DNA of 64,000 nucleotides from Mitsuaria chitosanitabida ATCC BAA-476 = NBRC 102408 (GCF_001598255.1 NZ_BCYP01000008.1:44447-108446), one strand, 5' to 3'; shown: positions 35,676-46,380, counted from the stretch's first letter. Program-made: numbers and translations. Notes: generated by a model from the sequence alone, not told the origin.

Positions 35676-36451
35676 TCGTGCCAGTGATCGGCGATCCAGG
35701 GAGCCCGCAGCGGGCGGCGCCAGTTGCCGTTGCTGCGGCCTTCCAGCGCGTCCGGCGGGTTCATGACGCCGTGGAAGATCAGGATGCGCGCGCCCTTGGG
35801 GATGAAGGGCGCTTTCACGTAGTTCAGCGGCCAGCGCGGGATGCAGTGGTACTTGAAGCTCGCGCACCAGCTGTCGTCCCAGTACTGCAGCTGGCCCTTG
35901 CGATGGATCTCGTCGGAGAGATAGGCCTGCTCGTTGCGGAACTCGTGGCGGATGGACTCGAACTCCCGCCGGAACTTGGCCAGCACGTCGGCGTGCGCGC
36001 CCAGCGTGAAGCGGTAGACCGAGGAGTTGCCGGTGATGCGCCAGGGACGCTTCCAGTCGTGAATGATCAGGAACTCGCCCGGCACCTCGAAGAACGGCGT
36101 CATGTCGTCGACGATGACCACGTCCAGGTCCAGGAACAGCGCGGTGCCGCGCAGGCCGTGCAGGTCGGCCTCGAAGGTGGTCAGCTTCTGCCAGCCGCGG
36201 TCCGGGCTGCCCTCGGGCAGGGCCAGTGGCGGAATGGGCAGGCACTGGACTTCCGAGCGGATGCCCTCGCTGCGGTCGGTCAGGCAGACGAAGCGGAACT
36301 CGCCGCGCAGATGGCGGCGCACCATCGCGTACAGGCGGTTGACGTACTCGGGACCGTACTTGGTCCCCCACTTCATGCAGAGGATGACGCGCTCGCCGGC
36401 GGGCGGCGGGGTCGTGGACGAGGCGGGGGCGGAGCTCATCGGAGTGTTCAT
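35672..36451 (-). CDS. Glycosyltransferase (GT-A, DxD type)
   Basis: 259 residues. After a 20-residue Ser/Pro-rich head comes VILCMKWGTKYGPEYVNRLYAMVRRHL, then RFVCLTDRSEGI and the metal-binding LFLDLDVVIVDDM. The pattern matches GT-A transferases that resemble family 8. The C-terminal LIFHGVMNPPDAL segment carries the usual His. It begins 10 bases after lapB, linking glycosyltransferase genes to LPS control genes on one transcript. Confidence 0.8.
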   Translation of the reverse strand: MNTPMSSAPASSTTPPPAGERVILCMKWGTKYGPEYVNRLYAMVRRHLRGEFRFVCLTDRSEGIRSEVQCLPIPPLALPEGSPDRGWQKLTTFEADLHGLRGTALFLDLDVVIVDDMTPFFEVPGEFLIIHDWKRPWRITGNSSVYRFTLGAHADVLAKFRREFESIRHEFRNEQAYLSDEIHRKGQLQYWDDSWCASFKYHCIPRWPLNYVKAPFIPKGARILIFHGVMNPPDALEGRSNGNWRRPLRAPWIADHWHE

Positions 36452-36461
36452 CGGGACGGCT

Positions 36462-37619
36462 TCAGAGCTCTTCGACGTGACGCGGGGGATAGCTGTCCCA
36501 GCTCAGGCAGCCGGGACATTGCCAGAAGTAGTGCTGCGACTCGAAGCCGCAGGCGGCGCAGCGGTAGCGCTGCAGCGGCCGCACGGCGCGTTGCAGCGCC
36601 GTGCCGACGAGTTGGGCCTCGTCGTCGTTGAGCGGCTGCTGGCGCGCCTGGCTCTGCTGCAACAGCTGCGTGGCGGCGGACAACGCCGGCTCGACGCGCA
36701 GGTGCTCGGCCAGGCGGCGGCGTTGCGCCTCGGGCGCAGGCTCCAGCAGGGCGATCGCCAGCAGCAGGGCCATGCTGGGATGGCGGCGGTACTGGGCCTC
36801 GATCAGCGACAGCGCCTGGGGCACCGTGCCGGTGGCCTGCGCGGCCTGGGCGTACTCGCGGGCCACCAGGTTGAAGGCGTCGGGATTGGCCTTGAGCAGC
36901 TCGCCATAGGCGGCCATCGCCGCGGCCTGATCGCCCTGGCGGGCCAGCATCTGGCCGGTCAGCACGTAGGCGCGCGCGGACTGCGGGGCGCGCTCGCGGG
37001 CCTGGTCCAGCCAGCGGCGAGCGCCGGCCTCGTCCTGATGGGCCTGCGCCTCCAGCGCCAGCTCGCACCAGTAGTTGGCGATGCGGCCGGCGAAGCTGCC
37101 GGTGCCGCTGGCCTCCAACTGCTCGGAGACCTCGGCCGCCTTGGCCCACTCGCGGGAGCGCTCGTACAGCGACAGCAACGCCAGCGCGGCGTCGTGGTCG
37201 AAGGCCGTGCCCTTGAGGGCCTCGTAGGCGGATTCGGCGCGATCGAACAGGCCGGCCTTGAAGAAGTCCTGCGCCAGCGCGTACTGCGCGCGGTCGCGCT
37301 CGCTCTTGGGCAGGTCACCGCGCGAGAGCAGGTGCTGGTGCACGCGCACGGCGCGCTCGTACTCGCCACGGCGGCGGAACAGGTTGCCCAGCGCGAAGTG
37401 CAGCTCGGAGGTGTCGGGGTCGGCCTGTACCGCCTCGATGAAGGCGTCGATGGCCTTGTCCTGCTGCTCGTTGAGCAGCAGGTTGAGGCCCTTGAAGTAG
37501 GCGCGCGGGGCGTCGCGCTGCTCGCGTTTCCATTGGCGCGAGTCCAGCTTGGACGCGAGCCAACCCAGGCCGAAGACGAGGGGGACGCCGATCAGCAGCC
37601 AGCTGAGATCAAATTCCAT
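36462..37619 (-). CDS. lapB: Lipopolysaccharide assembly protein B (YciM)
   Basis: 385 residues. One N-terminal membrane anchor (about 5–22) is followed by about nine tetratricopeptide repeats and a C-terminal rubredoxin-like metal site with CAAC and CPGC (RCAACGFESQHYFWQCPGC). LapB brings LpxC to the FtsH protease and so limits lipid A synthesis. It overlaps lapA by 11 bases, the standard arrangement. Placement directly upstream of glycosyltransferase genes fits a joint role in LPS assembly. Confidence 0.95.
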   Translation of the reverse strand: MEFDLSWLLIGVPLVFGLGWLASKLDSRQWKREQRDAPRAYFKGLNLLLNEQQDKAIDAFIEAVQADPDTSELHFALGNLFRRRGEYERAVRVHQHLLSRGDLPKSERDRAQYALAQDFFKAGLFDRAESAYEALKGTAFDHDAALALLSLYERSREWAKAAEVSEQLEASGTGSFAGRIANYWCELALEAQAHQDEAGARRWLDQARERAPQSARAYVLTGQMLARQGDQAAAMAAYGELLKANPDAFNLVAREYAQAAQATGTVPQALSLIEAQYRRHPSMALLLAIALLEPAPEAQRRRLAEHLRVEPALSAATQLLQQSQARQQPLNDDEAQLVGTALQRAVRPLQRYRCAACGFESQHYFWQCPGCLSWDSYPPRHVEEL

Positions 37620-37896
37620 CGGGGATCTTGGGGTCGGGAGCGGCGGGAGGGGGGAGATCGTCCGCCGGCGGGAGCGAGCGGGCCGCGGCGCGCTTGTGGC
37701 GCCACCACGCGGGCACCATCGCCAGCACGCCGAAGGCGCAGCCGAGCGCGAACGTCAGCAGCACCACGATCACCAGCGGAGACCGCCAGGCCTGGCCGAA
37801 GAACCAGTGCACGACGACCTCCTGGCTGTTGTTCAGCGCGAAGGCGAACAGGCAGAAGAACAGGAAGGCGCGGAAGAGCCAGACCAGGATTCGCAT
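37609..37896 (-). CDS. lapA: Lipopolysaccharide assembly protein A (DUF1049)
   Basis: 95 residues with two membrane segments (about 3–20 and 42–62) separated by the [14 protein letters not shown] loop typical of LapA/YciS, and a Pro-rich cytosolic tail. It works with LapB in LPS assembly. The readthrough part of the frameshifted ihfB frame runs into this gene from upstream. Confidence 0.9.
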   Translation of the reverse strand: MRILVWLFRAFLFFCLFAFALNNSQEVVVHWFFGQAWRSPLVIVVLLTFALGCAFGVLAMVPAWWRHKRAAARSLPPADDLPPPAAPDPKIPDGI

Positions 37897-38013
37897 GGGC
37901 GCGATTCTAGGCGTGACGAACGGCCGGTTCGGGGAAGCTCGGGCAGGGGAAGTCCCGGGCATCGGACAGGGCCTTCGGCGCCTGTCCCGGTGCGGGGACG
38001 CGGGGGAGGGGGA

Positions 38014-38324
38014 TCAGGCCGCCTCGTCGTCCAGGACGGGCAACTGGGCATCGACCGCTTCGCGCAGGGCCTTGCCGGGCTCTTGAAATGGGGCACGAGC
38101 TTCTCGGGGATCAGGACCTGCTCGCCGCTGCGCGGATTGCGACCGGTGCGGGGCGGGCGACGGTTGATCGAGAAACTGCCGAAGCCGCGGATCTCGATGC
38201 GGTGGCCACGGGCCAGCGCGTCGGACATCGCGTCCAGGATGGTCTTGACCGCGAACTCGGTGTCTCGCTGCGTGAGCTGGGTGAAACGCTCGGACAAGTG
38301 GGCCACCAGGTCGGATCGGGTCAT
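38014..38324 (-). CDS. ihfB: Integration host factor beta subunit, apparent frameshift near the C-terminus
   Basis: The frame from [17 protein letters not shown] through the Pro-containing arm ([22 protein letters not shown]) to VPEK-like PEKLVPHFK is a normal IHF-beta. At 38075–38082 the frame is lost. The intact frame continues one step over as [21 protein letters not shown] with a stop at 38014. Either two bases (AG) are extra or one G is missing. As read, the protein continues for about 80 unrelated residues to 37833. A true mutation would remove the last helix needed for heterodimer packing. An assembly or base-call error is at least as likely. The start could also be 38336 (four codons longer). 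Confidence 0.8.
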
Positions 38325-38345
38325 GGTCGTGGGCATCTGAAAAGA

Positions 38346-38373
38346 GACAGGCTCGCTGCGGAGCGAGCCTGTC
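38346..38373 (-). terminator. Hairpin after rpsA, just before ihfB
   Basis: A perfect 12-bp stem (GACAGGCTCGCT with AGCGAGCCTGTC) and a 4-base loop, followed on the minus strand by TCTTTTC. This has the form of an intrinsic terminator for rpsA. Its 3' edge is only about 10 bases upstream of the first possible ihfB start, so it may also be a leader hairpin that lets some transcripts through. Confidence 0.75.
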
Positions 38374-38491
38374 GGTGCGGTTTCGCGTGTCTGCGGGGGC
38401 AGGCTAACTCAGCCCGTCCCCGACCAGAACAAGGGATTCTCTTGAGCCCCGGGCGCCGCGCGATGCGCTTCGCCCGAGACGGTCAAGAAGA

Positions 38492-40186
38492 TCAGCCGTT
38501 GTTCTGGTTGTCCAGCTTGGCGCGCAGCAGGGCGCCCAGGCTGGTCGTGCCGGCGTTCTCACGCTCGTTCGACTGCGACAGACGCTGCATGGCTTGCTGC
38601 TCGTCGGCGTTGTCCTTGGCCTTGATCGACAGCTGGATGCTGCGCGACTTGCGGTCGACGTTGATGATCACGGCGGAGACTTCGTCGCCTTCCTTCAGCA
38701 CGTTGCGGGCATCTTCCACGCGGTCGCGGGCAATTTCCGAAGCGCGCAGGTAGCCGGTGACGTCCTCGCCCAGGTCGATCTCGGCGCCACGGGCGTCGAC
38801 GGTCTTGACCTTGCCGGTGACGGTCATGCCACGGTCGTTGACCGAGACGAAGGTCGAGAACGGATCGCCGTCCAGCTGCTTGATGCCCAGCGAGATGCGC
38901 TCGCGCTCGACGTCCACGGCCAGCACGATGGCTTCGACTTCCTGACCCTTCTTGTAGTTGCGGACGGCGGTTTCACCCGGCTCGTTCCACGACAGGTCGG
39001 ACAGGTGCACCAGGCCGTCGATGCCCTGGGCCAGGCCCACGAACACGCCGAAGTCGGTGATCGACTTGATCGGGCCCTTGACGCGGTCGCCGCGCTTGAC
39101 GTTCTCGGCGAACTCTTCCCACGGGTTGGCGCGGCACTGCTTCATGCCCAGCGAGATGCGACGCTTGTCTTCGTCGATCTCCAGGACCATGACTTCCACT
39201 TCGTCGCCCAGCGAGACGACCTTGGAAGGAGCCACGTTCTTGTTGGTCCAGTCCATTTCGGAGACGTGCACCAAGCCTTCGATGCCCGGTTCGATCTCGA
39301 CGAACGCGCCGTAGTCGGCGATGTTCGTGACCTTGCCGAACAGGCGGGTGTTGGCCGGGTAGCGGCGCGACACGCCGAACCACGGGTCGTCGCCCAGCTG
39401 CTTCAGGCCCAGCGAGACGCGGTTCTTCTCGGCGTCGAACTTCAGGACCTTGGCGGTCAGCTCTTGACCCACCGTCACCACTTCGCTCGGGTGACGGACA
39501 CGGCGCCAGGCCATGTCGGTGATGTGCAGCAGGCCGTCGATGCCGCCCAGGTCCACGAACGCACCGTATTCGGTGATGTTCTTGACCACGCCGTTGACGA
39601 TGGCGCCTTCGGTCAGCGTCTCCAGCAGCTTGGCGCGCTCTTCACCCATCGAAGCCTCGACCACCGCGCGACGCGACAGCACAACGTTGTTGCGCTTGCG
39701 GTCCAGCTTGATGACCTTGAACTCCATGGTCTTGCCCTCGAACGGGCTCATGTCCTTCACCGGGCGGGTGTCCAGCAGCGAGCCGGGCAGGAAGGCGCGG
39801 ATGCCGTTGACCAGGACGGTCAGGCCGCCCTTGACCTTGCCGGAGACGGTGCCGGTCACGAAATCGCCCGATTCCAGGGCGGTTTCCAGCGACAGCCACG
39901 AGGCCAGGCGCTTGGCCTTGTCGCGCGACAGGATGGTGTCGCCGTAGCCGTTTTCGATGGCGTCGATGGCCACCGAGATGAAATCACCGACTTGGACTTC
40001 GACTTCGCCCTGGTCGTTCTTGAATTCGTCGACGGGCACGTAGGCTTCGGACTTCAGGCCGGCGTTGACGACCACGAAGTTGTGCTCGATGCGGACGACT
40101 TCAGCCGAGATGACCTCGCCGGCGCGCATGTTCGACTTCTGCAGCGATTCCTCGAAGAGGGCGGCGAAAGATTCCATTTGGGACAT
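38492..40186 (-). CDS. rpsA: 30S ribosomal protein S1
   Basis: 564 residues with six S1 RNA-binding repeats. The typical entry [12 protein letters not shown] is followed by repeats that each carry G-x-V-x-x-I-x-x-[YF]GAFV-type cores ([29 protein letters not shown] and [15 protein letters not shown]). It loads mRNA onto the 30S subunit. Gene order with aroA-cmk upstream and ihfB downstream is conserved. The base composition is slightly less extreme than its neighbours, with preference for a few codons, as expected for a highly expressed gene. Confidence 0.98.
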   Translation of the reverse strand: MSQMESFAALFEESLQKSNMRAGEVISAEVVRIEHNFVVVNAGLKSEAYVPVDEFKNDQGEVEVQVGDFISVAIDAIENGYGDTILSRDKAKRLASWLSLETALESGDFVTGTVSGKVKGGLTVLVNGIRAFLPGSLLDTRPVKDMSPFEGKTMEFKVIKLDRKRNNVVLSRRAVVEASMGEERAKLLETLTEGAIVNGVVKNITEYGAFVDLGGIDGLLHITDMAWRRVRHPSEVVTVGQELTAKVLKFDAEKNRVSLGLKQLGDDPWFGVSRRYPANTRLFGKVTNIADYGAFVEIEPGIEGLVHVSEMDWTNKNVAPSKVVSLGDEVEVMVLEIDEDKRRISLGMKQCRANPWEEFAENVKRGDRVKGPIKSITDFGVFVGLAQGIDGLVHLSDLSWNEPGETAVRNYKKGQEVEAIVLAVDVERERISLGIKQLDGDPFSTFVSVNDRGMTVTGKVKTVDARGAEIDLGEDVTGYLRASEIARDRVEDARNVLKEGDEVSAVIINVDRKSRSIQLSIKAKDNADEQQAMQRLSQSNERENAGTTSLGALLRAKLDNQNNG

Positions 40187-40301
40187 GTGAGATTTCCTTG
40201 CCAGGCACAGAGCGTCCGGCGGCTTGATGCGTCAAGCGGCCTGATCCGAGAGGTGCGAAGGCTTGTGTTGCAAGCGGACTTGCGGGTTAGGTTGTCGAAT
40301 A

Positions 40302-40342
40302 CGTCACCCCCAGTGGACTGGCGTCCGGAGGGAGGGGTGACG
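40302..40342. repeat. Inverted repeat in the rpsA leader
   Basis: CGTCACCCC (40302–40310) and GGGGTGACG (40334–40342) are a perfect 9-bp pair with a 23-base loop in the 186-base aroA-cmk/rpsA spacer. No T-run follows. It may be an mRNA fold linked to S1 autoregulation, or chance in GC-rich DNA. Confidence 0.4.
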
Positions 40343-40372
40343 CTCCTGTTTGCGTGTCGACCTGAAGGCGCT

Positions 40373-42394
40373 TCAGGCCTGGAACGGGCCGCGTTCCTGC
40401 CACCAGCTCAGCACCAGATCACGGGATTCCCCGATGGTCTGCTGCGAGTTGTCCAGCTCGATCGCGTCCGCGGCGGCCTGCAGCGGGGACGCGCTGCGAC
40501 CCTTGTCGCGTGCGTCCCGCGCTTCGAGATCAGCGCGCAAGCCTTCGATATTAGCCGGAATTCCCTTGGAAATCAATTGCTTGTAGCGCCGCTCGGCCCG
40601 CGTGGCGGCGCTGGCGGTGAGGAAGACCTTGAGCGCCGCCTCGGGGAAGATGGCCGTTCCCATGTCGCGGCCGTCGGCCACCAGACCGGGCAGGCGGCGG
40701 AAGTCCAGCTGAAGCTGATGCAGCGCGCGGCGCACCGCGCCGTGGGCGCCCACCTGGGAGGCCATCAGGCCAGTGGCTTCCTGGCGCAGGTCGGCGGAGA
40801 CGTCCTCCTCGTCCAGCAGCACGCGGCCGCCCTCGAACTTCAGGTCCAGCGTCGGCACGATGGCCGCGACCGCGTCGCCGTCGCTGAGGTCGATGTGATG
40901 GCGCGAGGCCGCCAGCCCGGTCACGCGATACAGCGCACCCGAGTCCAGCACCTCGTAGCCCAGCGCCTGCGCGACCTCGTCGGTCAGCGTGCCCTTGCCG
41001 GAGGCGGTGGGGCCGTCGATGGTGATGACGGGGATGTCCTCGGGATTCGCGCGGACCACGCCGAACAGCGTCTCGAAGTAGTCCGGAAAGGTCTTGGCCA
41101 CGCATTGCGGGTCCAGGATGCGCACGGGCACGGCGGCGCCGATGCGGTCCTCCTGCAGGCCGTTGAACGCGGCCAGCGAGAAGCACATTGCGACGCGGTG
41201 GTCGTCATAGGTGTGGATCGCCGCCGGCTTCCAGGCCTTGAGCGGATGCACGCGCAGCCAGTCCTGACCTTCCTCGACGCTGGCGCCGAGCTTGCGCAGC
41301 TCGGTGGCCATGGCGGCGATGCGGTCCGTCTCCTTCACGCGCCAGGAAGCGATGTTGCGCAGCGTCGTCGGGCCGTCGGCGTACAGCGCCATGACGGCCA
41401 GCGTCATCGCGGCGTCCGGGATGTGGTTGCAGTCCAGGTCCAGCGCCTTGAGCGGCCAAGCGCCGCGGCGGACCTCCAGCCAGTTCGGGCTGATCTCGAC
41501 CTGCGCGCCCATGGCCTGCGCGGCCTCGACGAAACGCACGTCACCTTGAACGGAGCTCGATCCCACGCCCTCGATGCGGATCGGGGCGTCGGTGGCGGCG
41601 ATCGCGCCCAGCGCGACGAAGTAGGACGCCGACGAGGCGTCGCCCTCGACATGCACCTCGCCCGGCGAGCGATAGCGGCTGCCGGCCGGAATGACGAAGC
41701 GCTGCCAGTCGGCGTCGCGCCGGACCTGCACGCCGAAGCGCGCCAGCAGCTCCAGCGTGATGTGCACATAGGGCTTGGAGATGAGCTCGCCGGTGACCTC
41801 GATGACCACGTCCTTCTCGGCCACCAGCGGCAGCGCCAGCAGCAGGGCGGTCAGGAACTGGCTGGACACGTCGCCGCGCACGCGCACCGGGGCGTCCAGC
41901 GTCAGCGCGGACGGGCCGCTCAGACGCAGCGGGGGGTAGCCCTCCTGGCCCAGGCAGTCGATCGGGCAGCCCAGCGCGCGCAGCGCGTCGACCAGGTCGC
42001 CGATCGGGCGCTCATGCATGCGGGGCACGCCGGAGAGCTCGAAGCTGCCGCCCTGCGTCGCGGCCAGCAGCGCCAGCGCGGCGGTCAGCGGACGCATCGC
42101 CGTGCCGGCGTTGCCCAGGAAGAGCTTGGCCTCGCGCGTGCGCAAGGTGCCGCCGATGCCGGTCACGGCGAGTGCCCCGTCGGCGTGCTGCTCCAGCACG
42201 CAACCCAGCTCGCGCAGCGCGGCCAGCATGACCTTGGTGTCGTCCGAGGCCAGCAGGTCGTGCACCAGGGTCACGCCCTCCGACAGGCCCGCCAGCAGCA
42301 GCACGCGGTTGGAGATGCTCTTGGAGCCGGGCAGTTGGACGGTGCCGGCGGCGCCGCGCAGGGGCGGCAGGTCCAGGAAGGGGATCTTGTACAT
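40373..42394 (-). CDS. aroA-cmk: Fused 3-phosphoshikimate 1-carboxyvinyltransferase / cytidylate kinase
   Basis: 673 residues. Residues 1–440 are EPSP synthase: [10 protein letters not shown] near residue 21, the [15 protein letters not shown] substrate loop at 91–105 (class I, glyphosate-sensitive type by motif) and the SDDTK segment. Residues about 450–673 are cytidylate kinase with P-loop GPTASGKGT. The first half makes EPSP in aromatic amino acid synthesis, and the second phosphorylates CMP/dCMP. The fusion is a known feature of some Burkholderiales. It sits between tyrA (40-base gap) and rpsA. Confidence 0.96.
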   Translation of the reverse strand: MYKIPFLDLPPLRGAAGTVQLPGSKSISNRVLLLAGLSEGVTLVHDLLASDDTKVMLAALRELGCVLEQHADGALAVTGIGGTLRTREAKLFLGNAGTAMRPLTAALALLAATQGGSFELSGVPRMHERPIGDLVDALRALGCPIDCLGQEGYPPLRLSGPSALTLDAPVRVRGDVSSQFLTALLLALPLVAEKDVVIEVTGELISKPYVHITLELLARFGVQVRRDADWQRFVIPAGSRYRSPGEVHVEGDASSASYFVALGAIAATDAPIRIEGVGSSSVQGDVRFVEAAQAMGAQVEISPNWLEVRRGAWPLKALDLDCNHIPDAAMTLAVMALYADGPTTLRNIASWRVKETDRIAAMATELRKLGASVEEGQDWLRVHPLKAWKPAAIHTYDDHRVAMCFSLAAFNGLQEDRIGAAVPVRILDPQCVAKTFPDYFETLFGVVRANPEDIPVITIDGPTASGKGTLTDEVAQALGYEVLDSGALYRVTGLAASRHHIDLSDGDAVAAIVPTLDLKFEGGRVLLDEEDVSADLRQEATGLMASQVGAHGAVRRALHQLQLDFRRLPGLVADGRDMGTAIFPEAALKVFLTASAATRAERRYKQLISKGIPANIEGLRADLEARDARDKGRSASPLQAAADAIELDNSQQTIGESRDLVLSWWQERGPFQA

Positions 42395-42434
42395 GTCGCG
42401 GTCGGGCGCGCGCGGCGCGCCGTCGGGAAAGGGG

Positions 42435-43325
42435 TTACTTGGACTTGGGCGAGGACGCGGCCGGGCCGCCGAGCTGCCACTGCGCGCGGCCTTCCGAGGC
42501 CTGGCGGATCATCGTCTCGAGGGTGTGCGCGTCACCGGCGCGGATGGCCTGCTCCAGCTGGTCCAGCACCTCGCGGAAGCGCTGCGACTGGGTCAGCAGG
42601 TCCTGCTTGTTGGCCATCAGGATGTCGCGCCACACGGCCGGATCGCTCGCGGCGATGCGGGTGAAGTCGCGGAAGCCGGGGCCGGCCAGGCTCAGGAAGT
42701 CGCGCCCCGAGGGCTGCTTCGCCACCGAGCTGAAGTAGGCGTAGGCCAGCAGGTGGGGCAGGTGGCTGACGGCGGCGAAGGCCTCGTCGTGATGGTGCGG
42801 GGCCATCTTGAGCACCTGGCAGCCCAGCGCCGACCAGACGTCGGTGGCCTTCTGCACCAGCTCGGGACGGGTCTGGTCCAGGGGCGTGAGGATGACCTGG
42901 CGGCCCTGGTAGAGCGCGGCGTCGGCGTGCTGCACGCCCGAGCTCTCCTTGCCCGCGATCGGATGCGCGGGCACGAAGCTCGAGAGCTGCTTGCCCAGCG
43001 CGCGCTGGGCGGCCTCGACGACGTCGCTCTTGGTCGAGCCCACGTCCATCAGCAGCACGTCGCTGCGCACCAGGTGGCGGATGGCCTTGAGCGTGGACTC
43101 GGTGGCCGCGACGGGCACGGCCAGCAGCACGATGTCCGAGCCGGACACCGCCAGCAGCGCCGATTCCGCGGCCAGATCGATCACGCCCATGCGACGCGCC
43201 GTCTCGGTCGTGGACGGGCTCTTGCTGTAGCCGACCACCCGGCGCACCAGGCCGGCTTTCTTCATGGCCAGCGCGAACGAGCCGCCCATCAGGCCGCAAC
43301 CGATCACGCCGAGTTGGTTGAACAT
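42435..43325 (-). CDS. tyrA: Prephenate dehydrogenase
   Basis: 296 residues. The N-terminal Rossmann motif is [15 protein letters not shown], then [12 protein letters not shown], the prephenate-site [13 protein letters not shown] with its catalytic His, and the helical C-terminal dimer domain. It oxidatively decarboxylates prephenate to 4-hydroxyphenylpyruvate for tyrosine. It follows pheA by 13 bases. Confidence 0.95.
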   Translation of the reverse strand: MFNQLGVIGCGLMGGSFALAMKKAGLVRRVVGYSKSPSTTETARRMGVIDLAAESALLAVSGSDIVLLAVPVAATESTLKAIRHLVRSDVLLMDVGSTKSDVVEAAQRALGKQLSSFVPAHPIAGKESSGVQHADAALYQGRQVILTPLDQTRPELVQKATDVWSALGCQVLKMAPHHHDEAFAAVSHLPHLLAYAYFSSVAKQPSGRDFLSLAGPGFRDFTRIAASDPAVWRDILMANKQDLLTQSQRFREVLDQLEQAIRAGDAHTLETMIRQASEGRAQWQLGGPAASSPKSK

Positions 43326-43338
43326 CGCGGGGAGCCCT

Positions 43339-44478
43339 TCAAGCCTTCAATGGATAGGAACCGATGACCTTGTAGAACGCGCAGAGCTCGCGCAGTTCCG
43401 CCAGCGCCGCGGCCACGTGCGGCTGCGACGGGTGGCCGTCCAGGTCGATGTAGAAGTAGTACTCCCACTGGCCGGTGCGGGCCGGGCGCGACTCCAGACG
43501 CGTCATCGACACGCCATGCTTCTTCAGCGGGACCAGCAGGTCGTGCATCGCGCCGGGGCGGTTGGCCACCGAGACGATCAGGCTGGTGCAGTCCCGGCCG
43601 GTCGCGGGGGGCGTGGCCATGGTCTGCGGCAGCGTGATGACCGCGAAGCGGGTGCGGTTGTAGGCCTCGTCCTGCACCGCGTGCGCGGTGATGTGCAGGC
43701 CGAACAGCGTCGCCGCGCGCTCGCTGGCGATCGCGGCGTAGGCCGGGTTCTGCGCGGCCAGCCGGGCGCCCTCGGCGTTGCTGGACACCGCGCGACGCTC
43801 GGCGTTGGGCAGGTGCTTGGACAGCCAGTTCTGGCACTGCGCCAGGGCCTGCGGATGCGCCAGCACCGCCTCGATGCCCTCGAGCGAGTTCTCCTTGCGC
43901 AGCAGGTTGTGGCGGATCAGCAGGCTGACCTCGCCGACCACGTGCGTGGGCGTGTGCAGGAACAGGTCCAGCGAGCGCGTCACCACGCCCTCGGTCATGT
44001 TCTCCACGCCGACGACGCCGTACTGCGCGCTGCCGGAGGCGGTCGCGTGGAAGACCTCGTCGAAGCTGTTGCAGTAGATCAGGTCGGCGGCGCCGCCGAA
44101 GTACTCGATCGCGGCCTGCTCGCAGAAGGTGCCGAAGGGGCCCAGCACGGCGACGCGCTGCGGGGATTCCAGCGCCAGGCAGGCGGACATGATCTCGCGC
44201 CAGATGGCGGCCACGTGCTCTCCCTTGAGCGGGCCCTGGTTCGCCGTCTTGATCTTGGCGATGACCTGGGCGACGCGGTCGGGACGGAAGAACGGGGTGC
44301 CGTCGCGGCGCTTGATCTCGCCGACCTGCTCGGCCACATGGGCGCGCTCGTTCAGCAGCGACAGCAGCTGGCTGTCCAGCGCGTCGATCTGCACGCGCAG
44401 CGCGGCGAGCTCGGGATCGGCGGCCGCCGCGGGGATCGCCGCGGCGTCGGGGTTCGGGGTCGGGTCGGCTTCAGCCAT
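43339..44478 (-). CDS. pheA: Bifunctional chorismate mutase/prephenate dehydratase
   Basis: 379 residues: AroQ-type chorismate mutase domain (about 25–110, [22 protein letters not shown]), prephenate dehydratase (about 112–290, with [11 protein letters not shown] and NRTRFAVI, the Thr-Arg-Phe motif) and an ACT domain (about 300–375, with GALHDLL-like GAMHDLLVP and ESRPAR for phenylalanine feedback). It makes phenylpyruvate from chorismate. The start overlaps serC by 8 bases. Confidence 0.96.
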   Translation of the reverse strand: MAEADPTPNPDAAAIPAAAADPELAALRVQIDALDSQLLSLLNERAHVAEQVGEIKRRDGTPFFRPDRVAQVIAKIKTANQGPLKGEHVAAIWREIMSACLALESPQRVAVLGPFGTFCEQAAIEYFGGAADLIYCNSFDEVFHATASGSAQYGVVGVENMTEGVVTRSLDLFLHTPTHVVGEVSLLIRHNLLRKENSLEGIEAVLAHPQALAQCQNWLSKHLPNAERRAVSSNAEGARLAAQNPAYAAIASERAATLFGLHITAHAVQDEAYNRTRFAVITLPQTMATPPATGRDCTSLIVSVANRPGAMHDLLVPLKKHGVSMTRLESRPARTGQWEYYFYIDLDGHPSQPHVAAALAELRELCAFYKVIGSYPLKA

Positions 44479-45595
44479 GTCGGTTCTCGAAATCCTTCAG
44501 GTAGCTCACCAGGGCTTGCACACCCTCCAGCGGGATCGCGTTGTAGATCGATGCCCGCATGCCGCCCACCGACTTGTGGCCTTTGAGTTGCAGCAGCCCC
44601 CGCTCCTTGGCACCGGCCAGGAAAGCGTCGTTCAGACGCTCGTCGCGGAGGAAGAATGGGACGTTCATCCGCGAGCGGCAATGCGCCGCCACGCGGTTCT
44701 CATAGAGCGACGAGCCGTCCAGCGCCTGATACAGCAGGGCGGCCTTGTCGATGTTGCGCTGCTCGATCGCCGCGAGGCCGGTCTTGCCGGCGTACTCGAA
44801 GCGCTTGAGCCATTGGAAAACCAGCCCGGCAACGTAGATGCCGAAGGTCGGCGGGGTGTTGAACATCGATTCCGCCTCGGCCACGATCTTGTAGTCGAAG
44901 GCCGAGGGGCAGATCGGGAGCGCGCGACCCAGCAGGTCCTCACGCACGATCACCAGCGTCAGGCCGGCCGGGCCGATGTTCTTCTGCGCGCCGGCGAAGG
45001 CGACGCCGACCTTGCTCCAATCGACCGGGCGCGAGGCCACGTGCGACGAGAAGTCGATCACCAGCGGGGCATCGCAGCCCAGGGCCTTGAGGTCGGGCAG
45101 CGACTGGAACTCGATGCCGTCGATGGTCTCGTTGGTGCAGACGTGGACGTAGGCCGCGTCCGGGCGCAGTTGCCAGGAGGCCGCGTCGGGGATGTCGAGG
45201 TGGCGCTTCTCGGCGTTCAGCGAGGCGCCGTCGGCGGCGATGCGCACGTCGGCGTAGCGTTTGGCCTCGCCCGCGCTCTTCCTGGACCAGGAGCCGGTGA
45301 CGACCACGTCGACCGCGCCGCCGCCCGAGAGATTCATCGGGACGATGGCGTTCTCGCCCAGGCCGCCGCCCTGCATGAACAGGATGCGGAAATTCTTCGG
45401 GACCTGCAGCAACTCGCGCAGGTCGGCTTCCGCCGCCTCGTAGATCGAGATGAACTCGCGACCGCGATGGCTCATCTCCATGACGCCCATGCCGGAGCCG
45501 TGCCAGTCGAGCATCTCTTCGGCGACCTGCGTCAGCACCTCGGGGGGGAGGGCGGCGGGGCCGGCGGAGAAGTTGAAGGGACGGACTGCTTGCAT
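44471..45595 (-). CDS. serC: Phosphoserine aminotransferase
   Basis: 374 residues of the class V aminotransferase fold. It begins with [13 protein letters not shown], the PLP Lys is in [12 protein letters not shown], and [13 protein letters not shown] and [10 protein letters not shown] fit SerC. It transaminates 3-phosphohydroxypyruvate in serine synthesis and the corresponding step in pyridoxal phosphate synthesis. It is the first gene of the serC–pheA–tyrA–aroA run, preceded by a 176-base gap after the DUF2059 gene that may hold its promoter. Confidence 0.97.
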   Translation of the reverse strand: MQAVRPFNFSAGPAALPPEVLTQVAEEMLDWHGSGMGVMEMSHRGREFISIYEAAEADLRELLQVPKNFRILFMQGGGLGENAIVPMNLSGGGAVDVVVTGSWSRKSAGEAKRYADVRIAADGASLNAEKRHLDIPDAASWQLRPDAAYVHVCTNETIDGIEFQSLPDLKALGCDAPLVIDFSSHVASRPVDWSKVGVAFAGAQKNIGPAGLTLVIVREDLLGRALPICPSAFDYKIVAEAESMFNTPPTFGIYVAGLVFQWLKRFEYAGKTGLAAIEQRNIDKAALLYQALDGSSLYENRVAAHCRSRMNVPFFLRDERLNDAFLAGAKERGLLQLKGHKSVGGMRASIYNAIPLEGVQALVSYLKDFENRHG

Positions 45596-45771
45596 GGGCG
45601 CTCTGGGGTTGCGGCGGACAAGGGCCGGAGCGGCGCGGCGTGTCGAGCGGGCTCGACGGCGACGTCGGTCGCGGCCCCGGGAAAGACCGGCGGGGCGCGG
45701 TCGACGCGACCTGCGTCGCGCTGCGCGCGCCCCGGGACTCGCGCGGCGGCCCTGGGCCGCCGTCGACGAGC

Positions 45772-46380
45772 TTACTTCTTCGGCGTGGTCTTCGGGGCGG
45801 CCTTGGCGCCCGAGGCCGGGGCCGCCGGGCCGCCGTCCATGCCCAGCTGCTTGGCGACGTTCTGCTGCAGCGCGGTGAACTTCTCGTCCAGCTGCTTGCC
45901 GTTGTCGTCGATCAGCTTCTTCGTGTAGATCGTCTGCAGGTCCTGCGCGCTTTCGGCGAACTTCTTGCTGACGGGGGATTCCAGCCAGGCGACCAGTTGC
46001 TTGAGCTCGTCCTCGGTGAACTTCTCGTCCAGCGCGACGCCCATGGTCTGCGGGACCAGGACCTTGCCCTTGTCGACCAGGCCGGGGCCGTTGTCGTCCA
46101 TGAACTTGCGCAGGTCGGCGTCGATCTGCTTGGCCACGGCTTCGCGCTTGGCCTCCGGGACGTTGCGCAGGGCCGGGGCGGCCTTGGCGGCCAGCTCGTT
46201 GACCGGGCGGCTCAGCACGCCGATGGTCAGCGCCTCGATGGCGGGTTGCTGCAGCTTCAGGATGCGCGCGATCAGGTCCTTCTTCGCGGGCGACGAGTCG
46301 GCCTTCTGGGCGAAGGCGATCGGGCTCGCCAGGAGGGCTGCGGCAACAAGGCCGGCTTGAACAGTCTTCAGCAAGGTCAT
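45772..46380 (-). CDS. DUF2059 family exported protein
   Basis: 202 residues. The signal peptide ends at IAFAQ (about residue 24). The mature part is helical and charged, with the DUF2059-type segment [23 protein letters not shown] and an Ala/Pro/Lys tail. The function is unknown; it is likely periplasmic. The start overlaps the gyrA stop (ATGA at 46377–46380), a gene pair conserved in related bacteria. Confidence 0.85.
   Translation of the reverse strand: MTLLKTVQAGLVAAALLASPIAFAQKADSSPAKKDLIARILKLQQPAIEALTIGVLSRPVNELAAKAAPALRNVPEAKREAVAKQIDADLRKFMDDNGPGLVDKGKVLVPQTMGVALDEKFTEDELKQLVAWLESPVSKKFAESAQDLQTIYTKKLIDDNGKQLDEKFTALQQNVAKQLGMDGGPAAPASGAKAAPKTTPKK

Noticed and set aside
38594..42664. 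A 1,356-codon open frame on the plus strand opposite rpsA and aroA-cmk
   Set aside because: It is antisense to two certain genes, is rich in Arg, Gly, Ala, Val, His and Asp with no domain or signal, and arises from the lack of stop codons in very GC-rich DNA.
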